NCBI GenBank assembly: GCA_964630795.1
Contig: CAZVWF010000020.1
Coordinates: forward strand, 1 to 35,202
Origin: SZUA-117 sp964630795
GTDB lineage: Bacteria > Pseudomonadota > Gammaproteobacteria > Steroidobacterales > Woeseiaceae
DNA length: 35,202 nt
Direction of reading: 5' to 3'
The notes beneath the pieces are model-generated. The model was not told the DNA's origin, did not search any database, and saw only the letters and a list, made by a program, of their open reading frames with translations. How positions within the stretch are numbered: position 1 is the first letter of the stretch; each line of letters opens with the position of its first letter. The position numbers and the translations under genes were made by a program. Positions 15,567-23,638 of the stretch are shown piece by piece.

Positions 15567-16591
15567 GGCGCCGCTCCAGGGAAGAGTGTGTTGATGTGAT
15601 CGACCAGTGGACCGACGCCGGTTGCTACCGGGTCGACACAGGGCAAATTGTACCTGGCCGCTAATTCATCGAGATACGGCTGCCGTTCTTCCTCCGACAA
15701 CGTCGATGTATTGACACTGATGCCGACAAAACGAATGTCGGGATTCGTCAGCGAGCCGTTCGCCATCGCCAGCTCAATAAGCTCGCCAATGGTTGGCGCC
15801 TTGTAACCCGGAAATGCCTCGATGACATTGCGCCCGGCTTCGTGGCAAACGACAAATCCATCGGGTTGTGTACCGTGCAGCAATCCCAGCGTCACGGCAG
15901 CATAACCGGGATGAAACAGGGAGCCCTGCCCTTCGACGACGTCCCAGTGATCGTCGTCATTGTCCGGGGAGAGGATCTCGGCGGCGCCGGAAACGAAGTC
16001 CGAGATCACCGCATCGATCGGAATGCCGCCTCCCGCGATCATGATGCCGGTCTGTCCCGTGGCCCTGAACGTAACCTTCATATCCCGGTCCTGCATCTCC
16101 TTCGCGATGGCGAGCGCGGAAAACTTCTTGCCGACGACGCAATCGGTTCCCAGCATCATCAGGCGTAACCCGCTGCGCTTGGTTCCGGATCCGACCGGCA
16201 GATCGGCAGGCGGAGTGCGAATGTCGATCAGGGCAACGCCGGCCTGGTCGGCAGCCGCCGCAAGTCCTTCAATCTGCGTCAATGAGGAATGTGTACCCGC
16301 ACAGATGTTCAAGCCAGCCTCAACGGCCTCGAACAGCATCGGGATCCAGTTTTCCGGAATGATGCCGCCAACGCCGGCAACACCCCAGATGAGTGTTTTC
16401 GCGCCAGCCTCGGCAGCTTCTGCCGGCGACATATCCGGATAGCCGAGATCAACGCCACAACCCGGCAATCGCAACTGGCCAACCGATGCGTCGGGTCGCC
16501 AGTACGCAATGCCGCGAGCCGTTTTGGCGTGCGTGGGATCGGGCTCGTCACCCAGGAACAGGAGGTACGGTGCTTCTATGCGAACTTGCAT
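15563..16591 (-). CDS. dgcN: DUF1611 protein, D-glutamate N-acetyltransferase DgcN
   Basis: A 342-residue DUF1611 protein. The N-terminal Rossmann-like domain begins MQVRIEAPYLLFLGDEPDP and contains LIWGVAGVGGIIPENW. The C-terminal domain opens with a P-loop-like GTDCVVGKKF (148-157), then RATGQTGIMIAGGGIPIDAV, VEGQGSLFHPGYAAVTLGLL and FVVCHEAGR. These are the conserved blocks of the family whose studied marine members (DgcN) acetylate D-glutamate to N-acetyl-D-glutamate. The start at 16591 is chosen because AAGGAA sits 7-8 nt upstream; 16609 is a longer alternative. It overlaps dgcA by 4 bp and follows the class V aminotransferase by 40 bp. Other DUF1611 members are of unknown function, so the substrate claim rests on the pairing with dgcA. 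Confidence 0.87.
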   Translation of the reverse strand: MQVRIEAPYLLFLGDEPDPTHAKTARGIAYWRPDASVGQLRLPGCGVDLGYPDMSPAEAAEAGAKTLIWGVAGVGGIIPENWIPMLFEAVEAGLNICAGTHSSLTQIEGLAAAADQAGVALIDIRTPPADLPVGSGTKRSGLRLMMLGTDCVVGKKFSALAIAKEMQDRDMKVTFRATGQTGIMIAGGGIPIDAVISDFVSGAAEILSPDNDDDHWDVVEGQGSLFHPGYAAVTLGLLHGTQPDGFVVCHEAGRNVIEAFPGYKAPTIGELIELAMANGSLTNPDIRFVGISVNTSTLSEEERQPYLDELAARYNLPCVDPVATGVGPLVDHINTLFPGAAP

Positions 16592-16631
16592 GCGTGCGTT
16601 CCTTTGCACAGGTTTTTATTGGTATTGACGC

Positions 16632-17762
16632 CTAATTACGGATTTGCGCCAGCGCATTGTCAAGCGTGGCAACGGTTCGATCAATATTTTGCAGCTTGTC
16701 GAGACCGAACAAACCCAGTCGAAACGACTGGTAGTCCGCGGGCTCGTCACACATGAGCGGCACGCCGGCGGCCGATTGCAAGCCCGCCGATGCAAACTTG
16801 CTACCCGTACTGATACCTGAATCACCGGTGTAGCAGACAATGACACCTGGTGCCCCGAACCCATCGGCTGCGACACTATTGAAGCCGTGCTTTGCCACCA
16901 GCGCACGCACGCGGTCACCCAGCGACTGTTGCGCGTCACGCAACTTGTCGAAACCGTGCGCCTCGGCCTCCCGCATGACGTCACGACAATTGCGCAATGC
17001 ATCGGTGGGCATGGTTGTATGGTAGGCATGCGCCCCGCCCTCGTAGGCACGCATAATGCTGAGCCACTTATCGAGATCGCAGGCGAAACTGCTACTCGTG
17101 GTATCGGCCATCGTGGCAAGCGCGCGTTCGTTCAGCATGACGAACGCCGCACAAGGCGAACCGCTCCACCCTTTCTGCGGTGCGCTAACAAGGATGTCGA
17201 CACCAATATCGCTCATATCAACCCAGATCGTGCCCGAGGCGATGCAATCCAGAACGAACAAGCCACCGGCCTCGTGGACCGCGTCGGCAACCGCTTTCAG
17301 ATAGCCATCAGGCAGGATGATTCCGGATGCTGTTTCGACATGCGGCGCAAAAACCATGTCCGGTTTCTCTTTCGCAATCGTGGCAATGACGTCTTCAACA
17401 GGAGCGGGAGCAAAGGGCGCCTCGGGACCGTCACTGACAGGGGCGGCTTTCAGCACGCTGGCCGAGGCCGGTATATCCCCCATCTCGAAAATTTGCGTCC
17501 AGCGATAACTGAACCAGCCATTGCGAAGGACAAGGCAACGCTTGCCGGTCGCAAACTGACGCGCTACGGCCTCCATGCCGAAGGTGCCGCTGCCCGGGAC
17601 GATGACCGCCGTGTCCGCTGAATACACCGACTTCAGGATGGACGAGATATCCAGCATGACTTCCTGGAACGCGCCCGACATATGATTGACTGCCCGGTCG
17701 GTGTACACCACCGAGTATTCAAGGAGTCCATCCGGGTCCACGTCATTTAACAATCCTGGCAT
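16632..17762 (-). CDS. Class V PLP aminotransferase (alanine/serine-glyoxylate aminotransferase-like)
   Basis: A 376-residue fold-type I PLP enzyme. The pyridoxal lysine is Lys197 in VSAPQKGWSG, preceded by Asp172 in FVLDCIASG, which should contact the pyridine nitrogen. VPGSGTFGMEAVARQF (55-70) forms the phosphate-binding loop, and APHVETASGIILP resembles alanine-glyoxylate, serine-glyoxylate and 2-aminoethylphosphonate-pyruvate aminotransferases. GGAG 6 nt before the ATG at 17762 and the family N-terminus fix this start. A longer frame to 17849 is ignored. It is the first gene of the dgcN-dgcA run and is divergent, with 68 bp between, from glycerate kinase. That makes serine (to hydroxypyruvate) or glutamate/alanine (to glyoxylate or pyruvate) plausible substrates, but the donor and acceptor cannot be read from sequence. 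Confidence 0.88.
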   Translation of the reverse strand: MPGLLNDVDPDGLLEYSVVYTDRAVNHMSGAFQEVMLDISSILKSVYSADTAVIVPGSGTFGMEAVARQFATGKRCLVLRNGWFSYRWTQIFEMGDIPASASVLKAAPVSDGPEAPFAPAPVEDVIATIAKEKPDMVFAPHVETASGIILPDGYLKAVADAVHEAGGLFVLDCIASGTIWVDMSDIGVDILVSAPQKGWSGSPCAAFVMLNERALATMADTTSSSFACDLDKWLSIMRAYEGGAHAYHTTMPTDALRNCRDVMREAEAHGFDKLRDAQQSLGDRVRALVAKHGFNSVAADGFGAPGVIVCYTGDSGISTGSKFASAGLQSAAGVPLMCDEPADYQSFRLGLFGLDKLQNIDRTVATLDNALAQIRN

Positions 17763-17830
17763 CTGCTTCTCCACCCGTGAAAAGGCGGCATTGTGACATG
17801 GATTGGCACGCAGCGAGTTAAACTGGGCGC

Positions 17831-18982
17831 ATGAAAGTAGTCTGTGCACCGGATAGTTTCAAAGGCTCCATCGACGCCGTTGCGGCGGCTGACGCGATGG
17901 CCAAAGGCCTCCGCGCTGCAATCGACGGCGTAATCATCGATACCTGCCCGGTTGGAGACGGTGGCGAGGGCACGCTGAGCGCGCTTATGTCCGCCCTGGA
18001 CGGAGCCACATTCGCTTGCGAAACCATCGGTATGCACGGCGCACCCGTCGAGGCCTTGATCGGTGACTTCTCGGCAGAAGGATTTGCCTACGTCGAAAGT
18101 GCCGAGGCCGTGGGTCTTCAGACATTGCCGGCTGAAGCACGCGATATCATGGCGGCCAGCTCTGTTGGCATCGGCACGATGATTAAACGGGCCTGCGAGA
18201 CCAGGGCCGATCGTGTCCTGGTCGGTCTTGGCGGAAGCGCCACCAACGATGGTGGCTGCGGCATGGCACAGGCACTGGGCGTGCGTTTTTTCGACGCGTC
18301 CGGACAACTTATCGATTCACCCATTGCCGGCGGCGACCTGCATCGCATTCAAAGCATCGATCCATCTGATCGCTTTGCCGCCCTGGACGAAATCGAAATC
18401 GTCGCGCTGTGCGACGTGACGAATCCGCTGACCGGGCCCGCCGGTGCGACGGCCGTTTTCGGACCGCAGAAAGGCGCGACCCGGGAAAACCTGCGGCAGC
18501 TGGAAGAGGGCTTGCAACACCTGGCGACCGTCATTGCACACGACCTCGGGATCGATGTGCTCGGGCTGGAAAGCGGTGGCGCGGCCGGCGGCCTGGGTGC
18601 CGGAATGGTGACATTCGCCGGTGCGAAAATCGTGTCCGGCATTGATCACGTACTGGAATCCTCACACTTTCACGCACGAATTGCCGGTGCCGACCTCTGC
18701 CTGACCGGTGAAGGCCGGCTTGACGGTCAGTCGCTTGCCGGCAAGGCATGCCTTGGCGTTGCTCGCGCGGCTGCAAAATCAGGAGTCCCGACCGTGGCCC
18801 TTGTCGGTGTTGCCGGACCCGATGCCGGCCGCTGCCTGGAAGCCGGTCTGGCCGATTATAGGGTCATCGGCGACGGCCTCGGCCAATCCGAATCCATAGC
18901 GCGGGTTGCACCCCTGCTGGGGAGCGCTGCCGCAGCCGTCGCGAAACAATACGCTGCCAACGACGCTACAATTGGAGGCTGA
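17831..18982 (+). CDS. garK: Glycerate 2-kinase (GarK/GlxK type)
   Basis: A 383-residue type I glycerate kinase. The N-terminus MKVVCAPDSFKGSIDAVAAA is the family hallmark. It is followed by CPVGDGGEGTLSAL, LVGLGGSATNDGGCGMAQALGVRF, CDVTNPLTGPAGATAVFGPQKGA, GGAAGGLGAG and LTGEGRLDGQSLAGK, all in the usual order. It phosphorylates D-glycerate with ATP to give 2-phosphoglycerate, feeding glycolysis. It is divergent from the class V aminotransferase. If that enzyme makes hydroxypyruvate from serine, a hydroxypyruvate reductase encoded elsewhere would link the two. The downstream gene starts 17 bp after its stop. GarK is used as the family name; GlxK is equally possible. Function confidence is high, the exact paralogue is not decided. 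Confidence 0.93.
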   Translation: MKVVCAPDSFKGSIDAVAAADAMAKGLRAAIDGVIIDTCPVGDGGEGTLSALMSALDGATFACETIGMHGAPVEALIGDFSAEGFAYVESAEAVGLQTLPAEARDIMAASSVGIGTMIKRACETRADRVLVGLGGSATNDGGCGMAQALGVRFFDASGQLIDSPIAGGDLHRIQSIDPSDRFAALDEIEIVALCDVTNPLTGPAGATAVFGPQKGATRENLRQLEEGLQHLATVIAHDLGIDVLGLESGGAAGGLGAGMVTFAGAKIVSGIDHVLESSHFHARIAGADLCLTGEGRLDGQSLAGKACLGVARAAAKSGVPTVALVGVAGPDAGRCLEAGLADYRVIGDGLGQSESIARVAPLLGSAAAAVAKQYAANDATIGG

Positions 18983-18999
18983 GAATCAGGAAACAAATC

Positions 19000-19572
19000 A
19001 TGGACAGGAATCGACGATACGGTGTGACGCTGCTACTGGCCCTGGTCGGTTTGCCAACGATGGTCGCAGCACAATCCACCGGTACATTACCGCCTGAGCT
19101 CCAGGCCTGTACCGAGGAAACGGATACCGCCAGGCGGCTCGAGTGCTTTGATCGCGAGATGGCCAGGTTGAGAGCAGCCCCTGAATCGCCACCGGCACCC
19201 GCAGCAACGCTCGAACCGGTCGTTGCTGAGACCACACCTGTCGCGGCAGTGCCTGCGCCAGCTGCGAAGAGTGAGGAAACCGCGCCATCATCCGTCGCCG
19301 CAACAACGGCCTCAAGTGCCGGCGACGACTTCGGTATGCCCGACGAAGGCCTTGAGCAGATTTCCGCGACGGTCGTCAACATCATGAAGCGACCCTACGG
19401 CGAGATGGTGATCCTGCTCGACAATGGCCAGATCTGGGAGCAGAAACACCGGGACAATCGCTTCCGCCTCAAGGTTGGAGACGACGTTACGGTCAGCGAA
19501 GGCCTGATCAGCGGCTACCGCCTTACGGCCGGCGGCCGCAACCACTCCATCCAGGTCGAACGTCTGAAATAA
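19000..19572 (+). CDS. Exported protein of unknown function with C-terminal SH3-like fold
   Basis: A 190-residue protein with a Sec signal peptide (about 1-24, ending MVAAQ). A short conserved block follows, ACTEETDTARRLECFDREM, with two cysteines suited to a disulfide. An Ala/Pro/Glu-rich, low-complexity linker spans about 60-110. The C-terminal part of about 70 residues (ISATVVNIMKRPYGEMVILL, then GQIWEQ, FRLKVGDDVTVSEG) has alternating strands. Proteins with this cysteine block plus a small beta-barrel are common in gammaproteobacteria and resemble type VI-associated TagO/VasI only loosely. AGGA 8 nt before the ATG supports the start, 17 bp after glycerate kinase, so the two may form a transcript. 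Its stop abuts the stop of the convergent tcyP. No function is proposed. Confidence 0.8.
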   Translation: MDRNRRYGVTLLLALVGLPTMVAAQSTGTLPPELQACTEETDTARRLECFDREMARLRAAPESPPAPAATLEPVVAETTPVAAVPAPAAKSEETAPSSVAATTASSAGDDFGMPDEGLEQISATVVNIMKRPYGEMVILLDNGQIWEQKHRDNRFRLKVGDDVTVSEGLISGYRLTAGGRNHSIQVERLK

Positions 19573-20970
19573 CTAATCGGCAGCCGCCGCTGCGGGTTCG
19601 CCTTCAGAATCCGCCACTGGCGCATCGTACGGAATATCCTTCAGAAACTTGCCGGTCAGTACTCCGGCTGTCATCGCTCCGTGAACATTCAGTGCTGTAC
19701 GCGCCATGTCAATCAGGGGCTCGATCGAAATCAGCAGGGCAACCAGTGCGACCGGCATACCCATGGCCGGCAACACGACGAGCGCAGCGAAGGTGGCGCC
19801 TCCGCCAACGCCGGCAATGCCGAAAGAACTAATCGCGACAATGCCAATGAGTGCCGCGATGAAACCGGGATTCAGCGGATCGATGCCCATTGTGGGGGCG
19901 ATCATCGCCGCCAGCATCGCGGGATAAATGCCCGCACAACCGTTTTGGCCGATGGTCGCGCCAAACGTGGTGGAGAGATTCGCGATCGGTCGCGGCACTT
20001 TCAGTTTTTCGACCTGGGTTTCCACATTCAATGGAATCGTTGCGGCCGAGCTTCTCGAACCGAAGGCAAACGCCAGAACGGGCCAGACATCGCGAAAATG
20101 CGAACCCAGATTGACGCCACCCATACGAAGCATGATGGCATGCACGCCGAACATGATTGCGATTGCGATGTAAGAAGCGACGATAAACGTCGCGAGTTCG
20201 ATGACGTCATCGGCGTTCGAGCCCGCGACCACCTTGGTCATCAACGCCAGGATGCCGAAGGGCGTCAGCGCCATGATCATGTGAACCAGCTTCATGATGA
20301 TCGCCTGTATCGTCTCAATGCCATCGCAGATGCGTATGCCCTTCTCTTCGTCTTCCGACGAAACCATGAGCGCCGCAATGCCAAACAACACGCCAAATAT
20401 GACGACGGCGATCACCGATGTCGGGCGTGCGCCTGTCAGGTCGTGGAAAATATTGCTGGGCACAAACCGTACCAGCATGTCGGCCAGCCCGAGGTCGGAG
20501 ATATTGGCCTGTCGTGTTTGCAGCACGTCGGCACGAGCGAGTTCGCGCGCCCCTTCGGTCAGTCCTTCGGTCGTCAGCCCGAAGACATTCGACATCAGGA
20601 TCCCGACGAAGGCAGCGATCATCGTCGTGCCAATCAATATGGCAATAACGAAGCCGCCGATCTTGCCGAGTGCGACGACCTCCCGCATGCGCACGACCGC
20701 CGCGATCATCATGATCAGGACAAGCGGCATTACGATCATCTTCAAAAGATTGACGTAAGTCGTACCCACGACGTTTGTCCACTCCAGCGTGCCGGCCATG
20801 ACATCCGGGCTACCGCTGTAAACGAACTGCAATCCGAAACCGAAAACGAGTCCTGCGACCAGGCCGATGAGCACCTGTTGCGACAGGGAATAACGGGGCC
20901 GCCGAAATCGCGCAAGAAAAACGATGATGCCGACAAAAACGATGAGATTGACAATTACGAGAGGAGACAC
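19573..20970 (-). CDS. tcyP: L-cystine sodium/proton symporter (DAACS family, YdjN/TcyP)
   Basis: A dicarboxylate/amino acid:cation symporter of about 465 residues. Many blocks match E. coli YdjN (TcyP), including NLLKMIVMPLVLIMMIAAVV, MLVRFVPSNIFHDLTGARPT, LTPFGILALMTKVVAGSN, FAFGSRSSAATIPLNVETQ and FGATIGQNGCAGIYPAMLA. The paired serine motif GSRSSA and the late GGGATFAALVVLPAMGMP are core substrate and ion elements of the DAACS fold. It should import cystine and related sulfur amino acids across the inner membrane. Two GTG starts are possible. The one at 20970 is preferred because AGG lies 7 nt upstream; at 20976 the AGG would be nearly adjacent. It ends with an Ala/Glu/Asp-rich tail and abuts the preceding gene stop without a gap. 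No regulator is nearby. Confidence 0.92.
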   Translation of the reverse strand: MSPLVIVNLIVFVGIIVFLARFRRPRYSLSQQVLIGLVAGLVFGFGLQFVYSGSPDVMAGTLEWTNVVGTTYVNLLKMIVMPLVLIMMIAAVVRMREVVALGKIGGFVIAILIGTTMIAAFVGILMSNVFGLTTEGLTEGARELARADVLQTRQANISDLGLADMLVRFVPSNIFHDLTGARPTSVIAVVIFGVLFGIAALMVSSEDEEKGIRICDGIETIQAIIMKLVHMIMALTPFGILALMTKVVAGSNADDVIELATFIVASYIAIAIMFGVHAIMLRMGGVNLGSHFRDVWPVLAFAFGSRSSAATIPLNVETQVEKLKVPRPIANLSTTFGATIGQNGCAGIYPAMLAAMIAPTMGIDPLNPGFIAALIGIVAISSFGIAGVGGGATFAALVVLPAMGMPVALVALLISIEPLIDMARTALNVHGAMTAGVLTGKFLKDIPYDAPVADSEGEPAAAAAD

Positions 20971-21178
20971 GTGCACACCTGCTTATTCTTTATTTGAGCG
21001 TCAAAGTACGTCAGTGATTTGAATCTACACCATACATGCACCTGCGGTCAGTAACATTTTTGAATCGGATCCGCGAAACCGCCCGGCAATCACGGAGAGC
21101 GAAATAGACGGACCTGGACGCGCATTACCGGCCCCTGTCGCACCGACGGTTCACGCTGCGAGCCTGACCCGATATGCG

Positions 21179-21214
21179 TATACTCAAATAAAATAGATAT
21201 TTTTTATATATAAT
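21179..21214 (+). promoter_or_regulatory. AT-rich promoter-like region upstream of the SLT-domain gene
   Basis: The 40 bp before the ATG at 21223 are strikingly AT-rich against GC-rich surroundings. Two -10-like hexamers are visible, TATACT (21179-21184) and TATAAT (21209-21214). The second would give an almost leaderless transcript. No convincing -35 box was found for either, so the assignment is tentative. Confidence 0.35.
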
Positions 21215-21222
21215 TCAGATAG

Positions 21223-22158
21223 ATGCCTGTTTTTTCAAGAAAATTTTGGAATTCATTCCGGCGCCGGACAATCGTGTCGCTCGCCATCGTCGGCGTCATT
21301 GTCGTGCTTGCCAGTGACCCGCTCTCGGATTTTCGACCGCCCAATGTTGACAACATCTGTGCAATTTTCGATGAGCGTAGTAGCTGGTACGAAGCCGCCA
21401 AGGCATCGGAAGCCCGCTGGGGCACGCCAAAGCATATACAAATGTCGATCATGCACCAGGAGTCGTCTTTTATATTTAATGCGCGACCGCCACGAAAAAA
21501 ATTGCTCGGTTTTATTCCATGGACGAGAAAGTCCAACGCTTACGGTTTTGCGCAGGCATTGGACGGTACCTGGGACTGGTACGTGGAAGGCACGGGGAAC
21601 GAATCCGCGAGACGCGATAATTTCGAAGATGCGATAAATTTCATTGGCTGGTACACACACAAGTCAAACTCATCGGCCGGCATCTCCAGGTGGGATGCCT
21701 ATAACCAGTATCTCGCCTACCACGAGGGCCAGTCGGGCTGGAAGAGAAAGACCTTTGAAAATAAAGACTGGCTCAAGGAACGCGCTCGCATGGTCGACGA
21801 GCGAGCCCGCAAGTGGTGGGCCGAACTCCAGTCCTGTGAAGAAGACCTGGAGCGACCCTGGTGGCTGATCGCCAGCCAGGGTTTCTTTTCTGAAGTCTCC
21901 CAGCCAGGCAGCGATACCGGATTCGGGACGCGTTGCGCAAACCTTGGGCTGCAATCCGATCAAGTAGCATCCGATTTTCAACTGCGAAAGCCTTGCCGCA
22001 ACGATTGCGAATGGCGTGCAAGCGTTTTATTGTCTGGCGGCCGGATCGCCTGCCCATCACCCTTGATGCCAGCCGATGATCTGGCGATGGCAATAAGTCA
22101 CTACGGTCAGAAATGGAGCCACCGGAGGATGTCGCTATGCTGCCTGACTTTCGTTTAG
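21223..22158 (+). CDS. Membrane-anchored SLT-type lytic transglycosylase with unusual C-terminal extension
   Basis: A protein of 311 residues. An N-terminal anchor (about 16-31, IVSLAIVGVIVVLAS) follows a basic stretch. The SLT-like domain shows the catalytic Glu80 in MHQESSF, the motif AYGFAQ (106-111) and AYNQYLAYHEGQSGW (159-173), the expected order for a peptidoglycan lytic transglycosylase. Cys46 and Cys205 flank the domain. Members of this short family normally end soon after a tryptophan-rich tail such as RPWWL (211-215). Here 96 more residues follow that look non-homologous, and they overlap the next gene by 22 bp. A TGA lies in the +1 frame at 21866-21868, right where the family should end, so a one-base indel may have removed the native stop. 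Confidence 0.78.
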   Translation: MPVFSRKFWNSFRRRTIVSLAIVGVIVVLASDPLSDFRPPNVDNICAIFDERSSWYEAAKASEARWGTPKHIQMSIMHQESSFIFNARPPRKKLLGFIPWTRKSNAYGFAQALDGTWDWYVEGTGNESARRDNFEDAINFIGWYTHKSNSSAGISRWDAYNQYLAYHEGQSGWKRKTFENKDWLKERARMVDERARKWWAELQSCEEDLERPWWLIASQGFFSEVSQPGSDTGFGTRCANLGLQSDQVASDFQLRKPCRNDCEWRASVLLSGGRIACPSPLMPADDLAMAISHYGQKWSHRRMSLCCLTFV

Positions 22159-23282
22159 AGACGTACTTCTCGCGCTGGGAGTTCACGGCTCGTTACCACC
22201 TGTGCGCGTCGGATATGGAGAGCATGTCCGTCAATGCGCTCCTCGAGCTTGCAGATGACGATGGACGAAAGCAGTGGGACGCGCTGCGGCTGGGCTACAC
22301 GGAGACATTCGGTGCACCCGACCTGCGCGCTGCGATCGCCGAAACCTATGACAATATCGAGCCCGCCGACATACTGTGCTTTGCCGGGGCTGAAGAAGGG
22401 ATCTTTGCGTCCATGCAGGTACTGTTGTCACCGGACGAGCATGCGATTGTGATCACACCCAATTACCAGGCCGCCGAGACGATTCCGGGTGCGATTTGCG
22501 ACGTCACCGGCATTCCACTGGATCCGGATGACAACTGGAACCTGGACCTGGATGCGCTACGGGCTGCCATTCGTCCGAATACGAAAGTCATTTCCTTCAA
22601 CTTTCCGCATAACCCGACGGGCAAGGTCACCTCACGCGAGGATCTCATTGCGATCATCAACATCGCGCGGGAATACGATATCTATGTTTTTTCCGATGAG
22701 GTTTATCGGCTGCTTGAGCGCAATGACGACATACGGCTGCCGCAGGTCGCAGACATTTATGAGCGGGGCTTGTCGCTGAATGTGATGTCCAAAGCGTATG
22801 GTTTGCCCGGCCTCAGGATTGGCTGGATTGCGACGAAGGATCACGAGCTCCTTTCCCGCATGGAACGTGTCAAGCACTACCTCTCCATTTGTAATTCAGG
22901 CCCCAGCGAAACCCTGTCTCTGATCGCGCTTCGTGCCCGCGACCAGATACTTGCCCGCAATCGGGCACTGATCGAAGGCAACCTCGCATTGGTGAATGCG
23001 TTTTTCAATGAATATGACAACTTGTTCGACTGGACGGTTCCGGACGGCGGTTGTATCGGCTATCCACGCTATCGCGGTGCCGATGGTGTCGAAGCATTCT
23101 GCACCGCACTCGTCGAAAAATCCGGCGTCCTGTTGCTTCCGGCAAGCGTGTATACGTCTGCATTAAACGACACGCCGGCAAACCACTTCAGAATCGGCTT
23201 TGGCCGTGCCAATATGGCAGAGGGCCTGACCGCCATGCGCGGACATTTAGAGCAGTCAGACGCTATGTGTGCGACCGGATGA
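22137..23282 (+). CDS. Class I/II PLP-dependent aminotransferase, specificity unknown
   Basis: A 381-residue fold-type I enzyme. The pyridoxal lysine is Lys219 in NVMSKAYGLPGLRIGW, with Arg227 in the same block for carboxylate binding. NFPHNPTGK (155-163) and SDEVYR (186-191) give the expected cofactor asparagine and aspartate/tyrosine set. The N-terminus, with LETYFSRWEF, then ARYHLCASDMESMSV, marks a subgroup often seen in gammaproteobacteria whose substrate is unknown. GGAGG at 22124-22128, 8 nt before the ATG at 22137, fixes the start; a start at 22113 is possible but lacks this site. It overlaps the preceding gene by 22 bp and the following membrane-protein gene by 4 bp, so the latter is translationally coupled to it. 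Confidence 0.9.
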   Translation: MLPDFRLETYFSRWEFTARYHLCASDMESMSVNALLELADDDGRKQWDALRLGYTETFGAPDLRAAIAETYDNIEPADILCFAGAEEGIFASMQVLLSPDEHAIVITPNYQAAETIPGAICDVTGIPLDPDDNWNLDLDALRAAIRPNTKVISFNFPHNPTGKVTSREDLIAIINIAREYDIYVFSDEVYRLLERNDDIRLPQVADIYERGLSLNVMSKAYGLPGLRIGWIATKDHELLSRMERVKHYLSICNSGPSETLSLIALRARDQILARNRALIEGNLALVNAFFNEYDNLFDWTVPDGGCIGYPRYRGADGVEAFCTALVEKSGVLLLPASVYTSALNDTPANHFRIGFGRANMAEGLTAMRGHLEQSDAMCATG

Positions 23283-23560
23283 ACGACGAGAAAGCCACAA
23301 TCTGGACATCCATTGGCCGATTTGAGATCGGCATGGGCACACTGGTCTTCATATACGCGACATTGTCGCCGATGATCGGTCGCTTCTTCCCGATACTGGA
23401 ACCCGATGCGCTTTATGGACTGTGGCCTGTGCTCCTGCTGATGCTGGGACCGATCATGGTGCTTGGCGGCGCTTCGCTGCTGAAGTCCTGGCGATGGCCC
23501 ATCCTGGCCCACGTTCCGCTCATCGCCTGGATCGCGGTGATCGGTGACGTGCTTACCTGA
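23279..23560 (+). CDS. Small membrane protein coupled to the aminotransferase
   Basis: A 93-residue protein with three hydrophobic segments: about 18-33 (IGMGTLVFIYATLSPM), 48-68 (LWPVLLLMLGPIMVLGG) and 73-92 (PILAHVPLIAWIAVIGDVL). The ATG overlaps the stop of the aminotransferase as ATGA (23279-23282), a classic coupled arrangement. No family or function is recognised. Being tied to the aminotransferase, it might help its membrane association or move a related small molecule, but nothing in the sequence shows this. A longer frame upstream lies inside the aminotransferase and is ignored. Confidence 0.7.
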   Translation: MNDEKATIWTSIGRFEIGMGTLVFIYATLSPMIGRFFPILEPDALYGLWPVLLLMLGPIMVLGGASLLKSWRWPILAHVPLIAWIAVIGDVLT

Positions 23561-23589
23561 CCGACGTCTTTCACGACATGCTTCAGGCT

Positions 23590-23620
23590 TCCCGGCCCGG
23601 TCTGCTTCGAGACGCCGGGA
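23590..23620. terminator. Hairpin between convergent genes, possible terminator
   Basis: Outer arms TCCCGGC (23590-23596) and GCCGGGA (23614-23620) pair. An inner GTCT/AGAC stem (23600-23603/23610-23613) closes a 6-nt loop, with a 3-nt bulge at 23597-23599. It lies 30 bp after the small membrane-protein gene and 19 bp past the end of the sulfatase gene. No T-run follows on either strand, so function is uncertain. Confidence 0.4.
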
Positions 23621-23638
23621 GTCGATCAACCCTCGCTG

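Noticed and set aside
19681..20997. Long plus-strand frame of about 438 codons opposite tcyP
   Set aside because: It is rich in His, Asp, Arg and Gln, has no family features, and lies exactly antisense to the clearly conserved cystine symporter, so it is a shadow of that gene.
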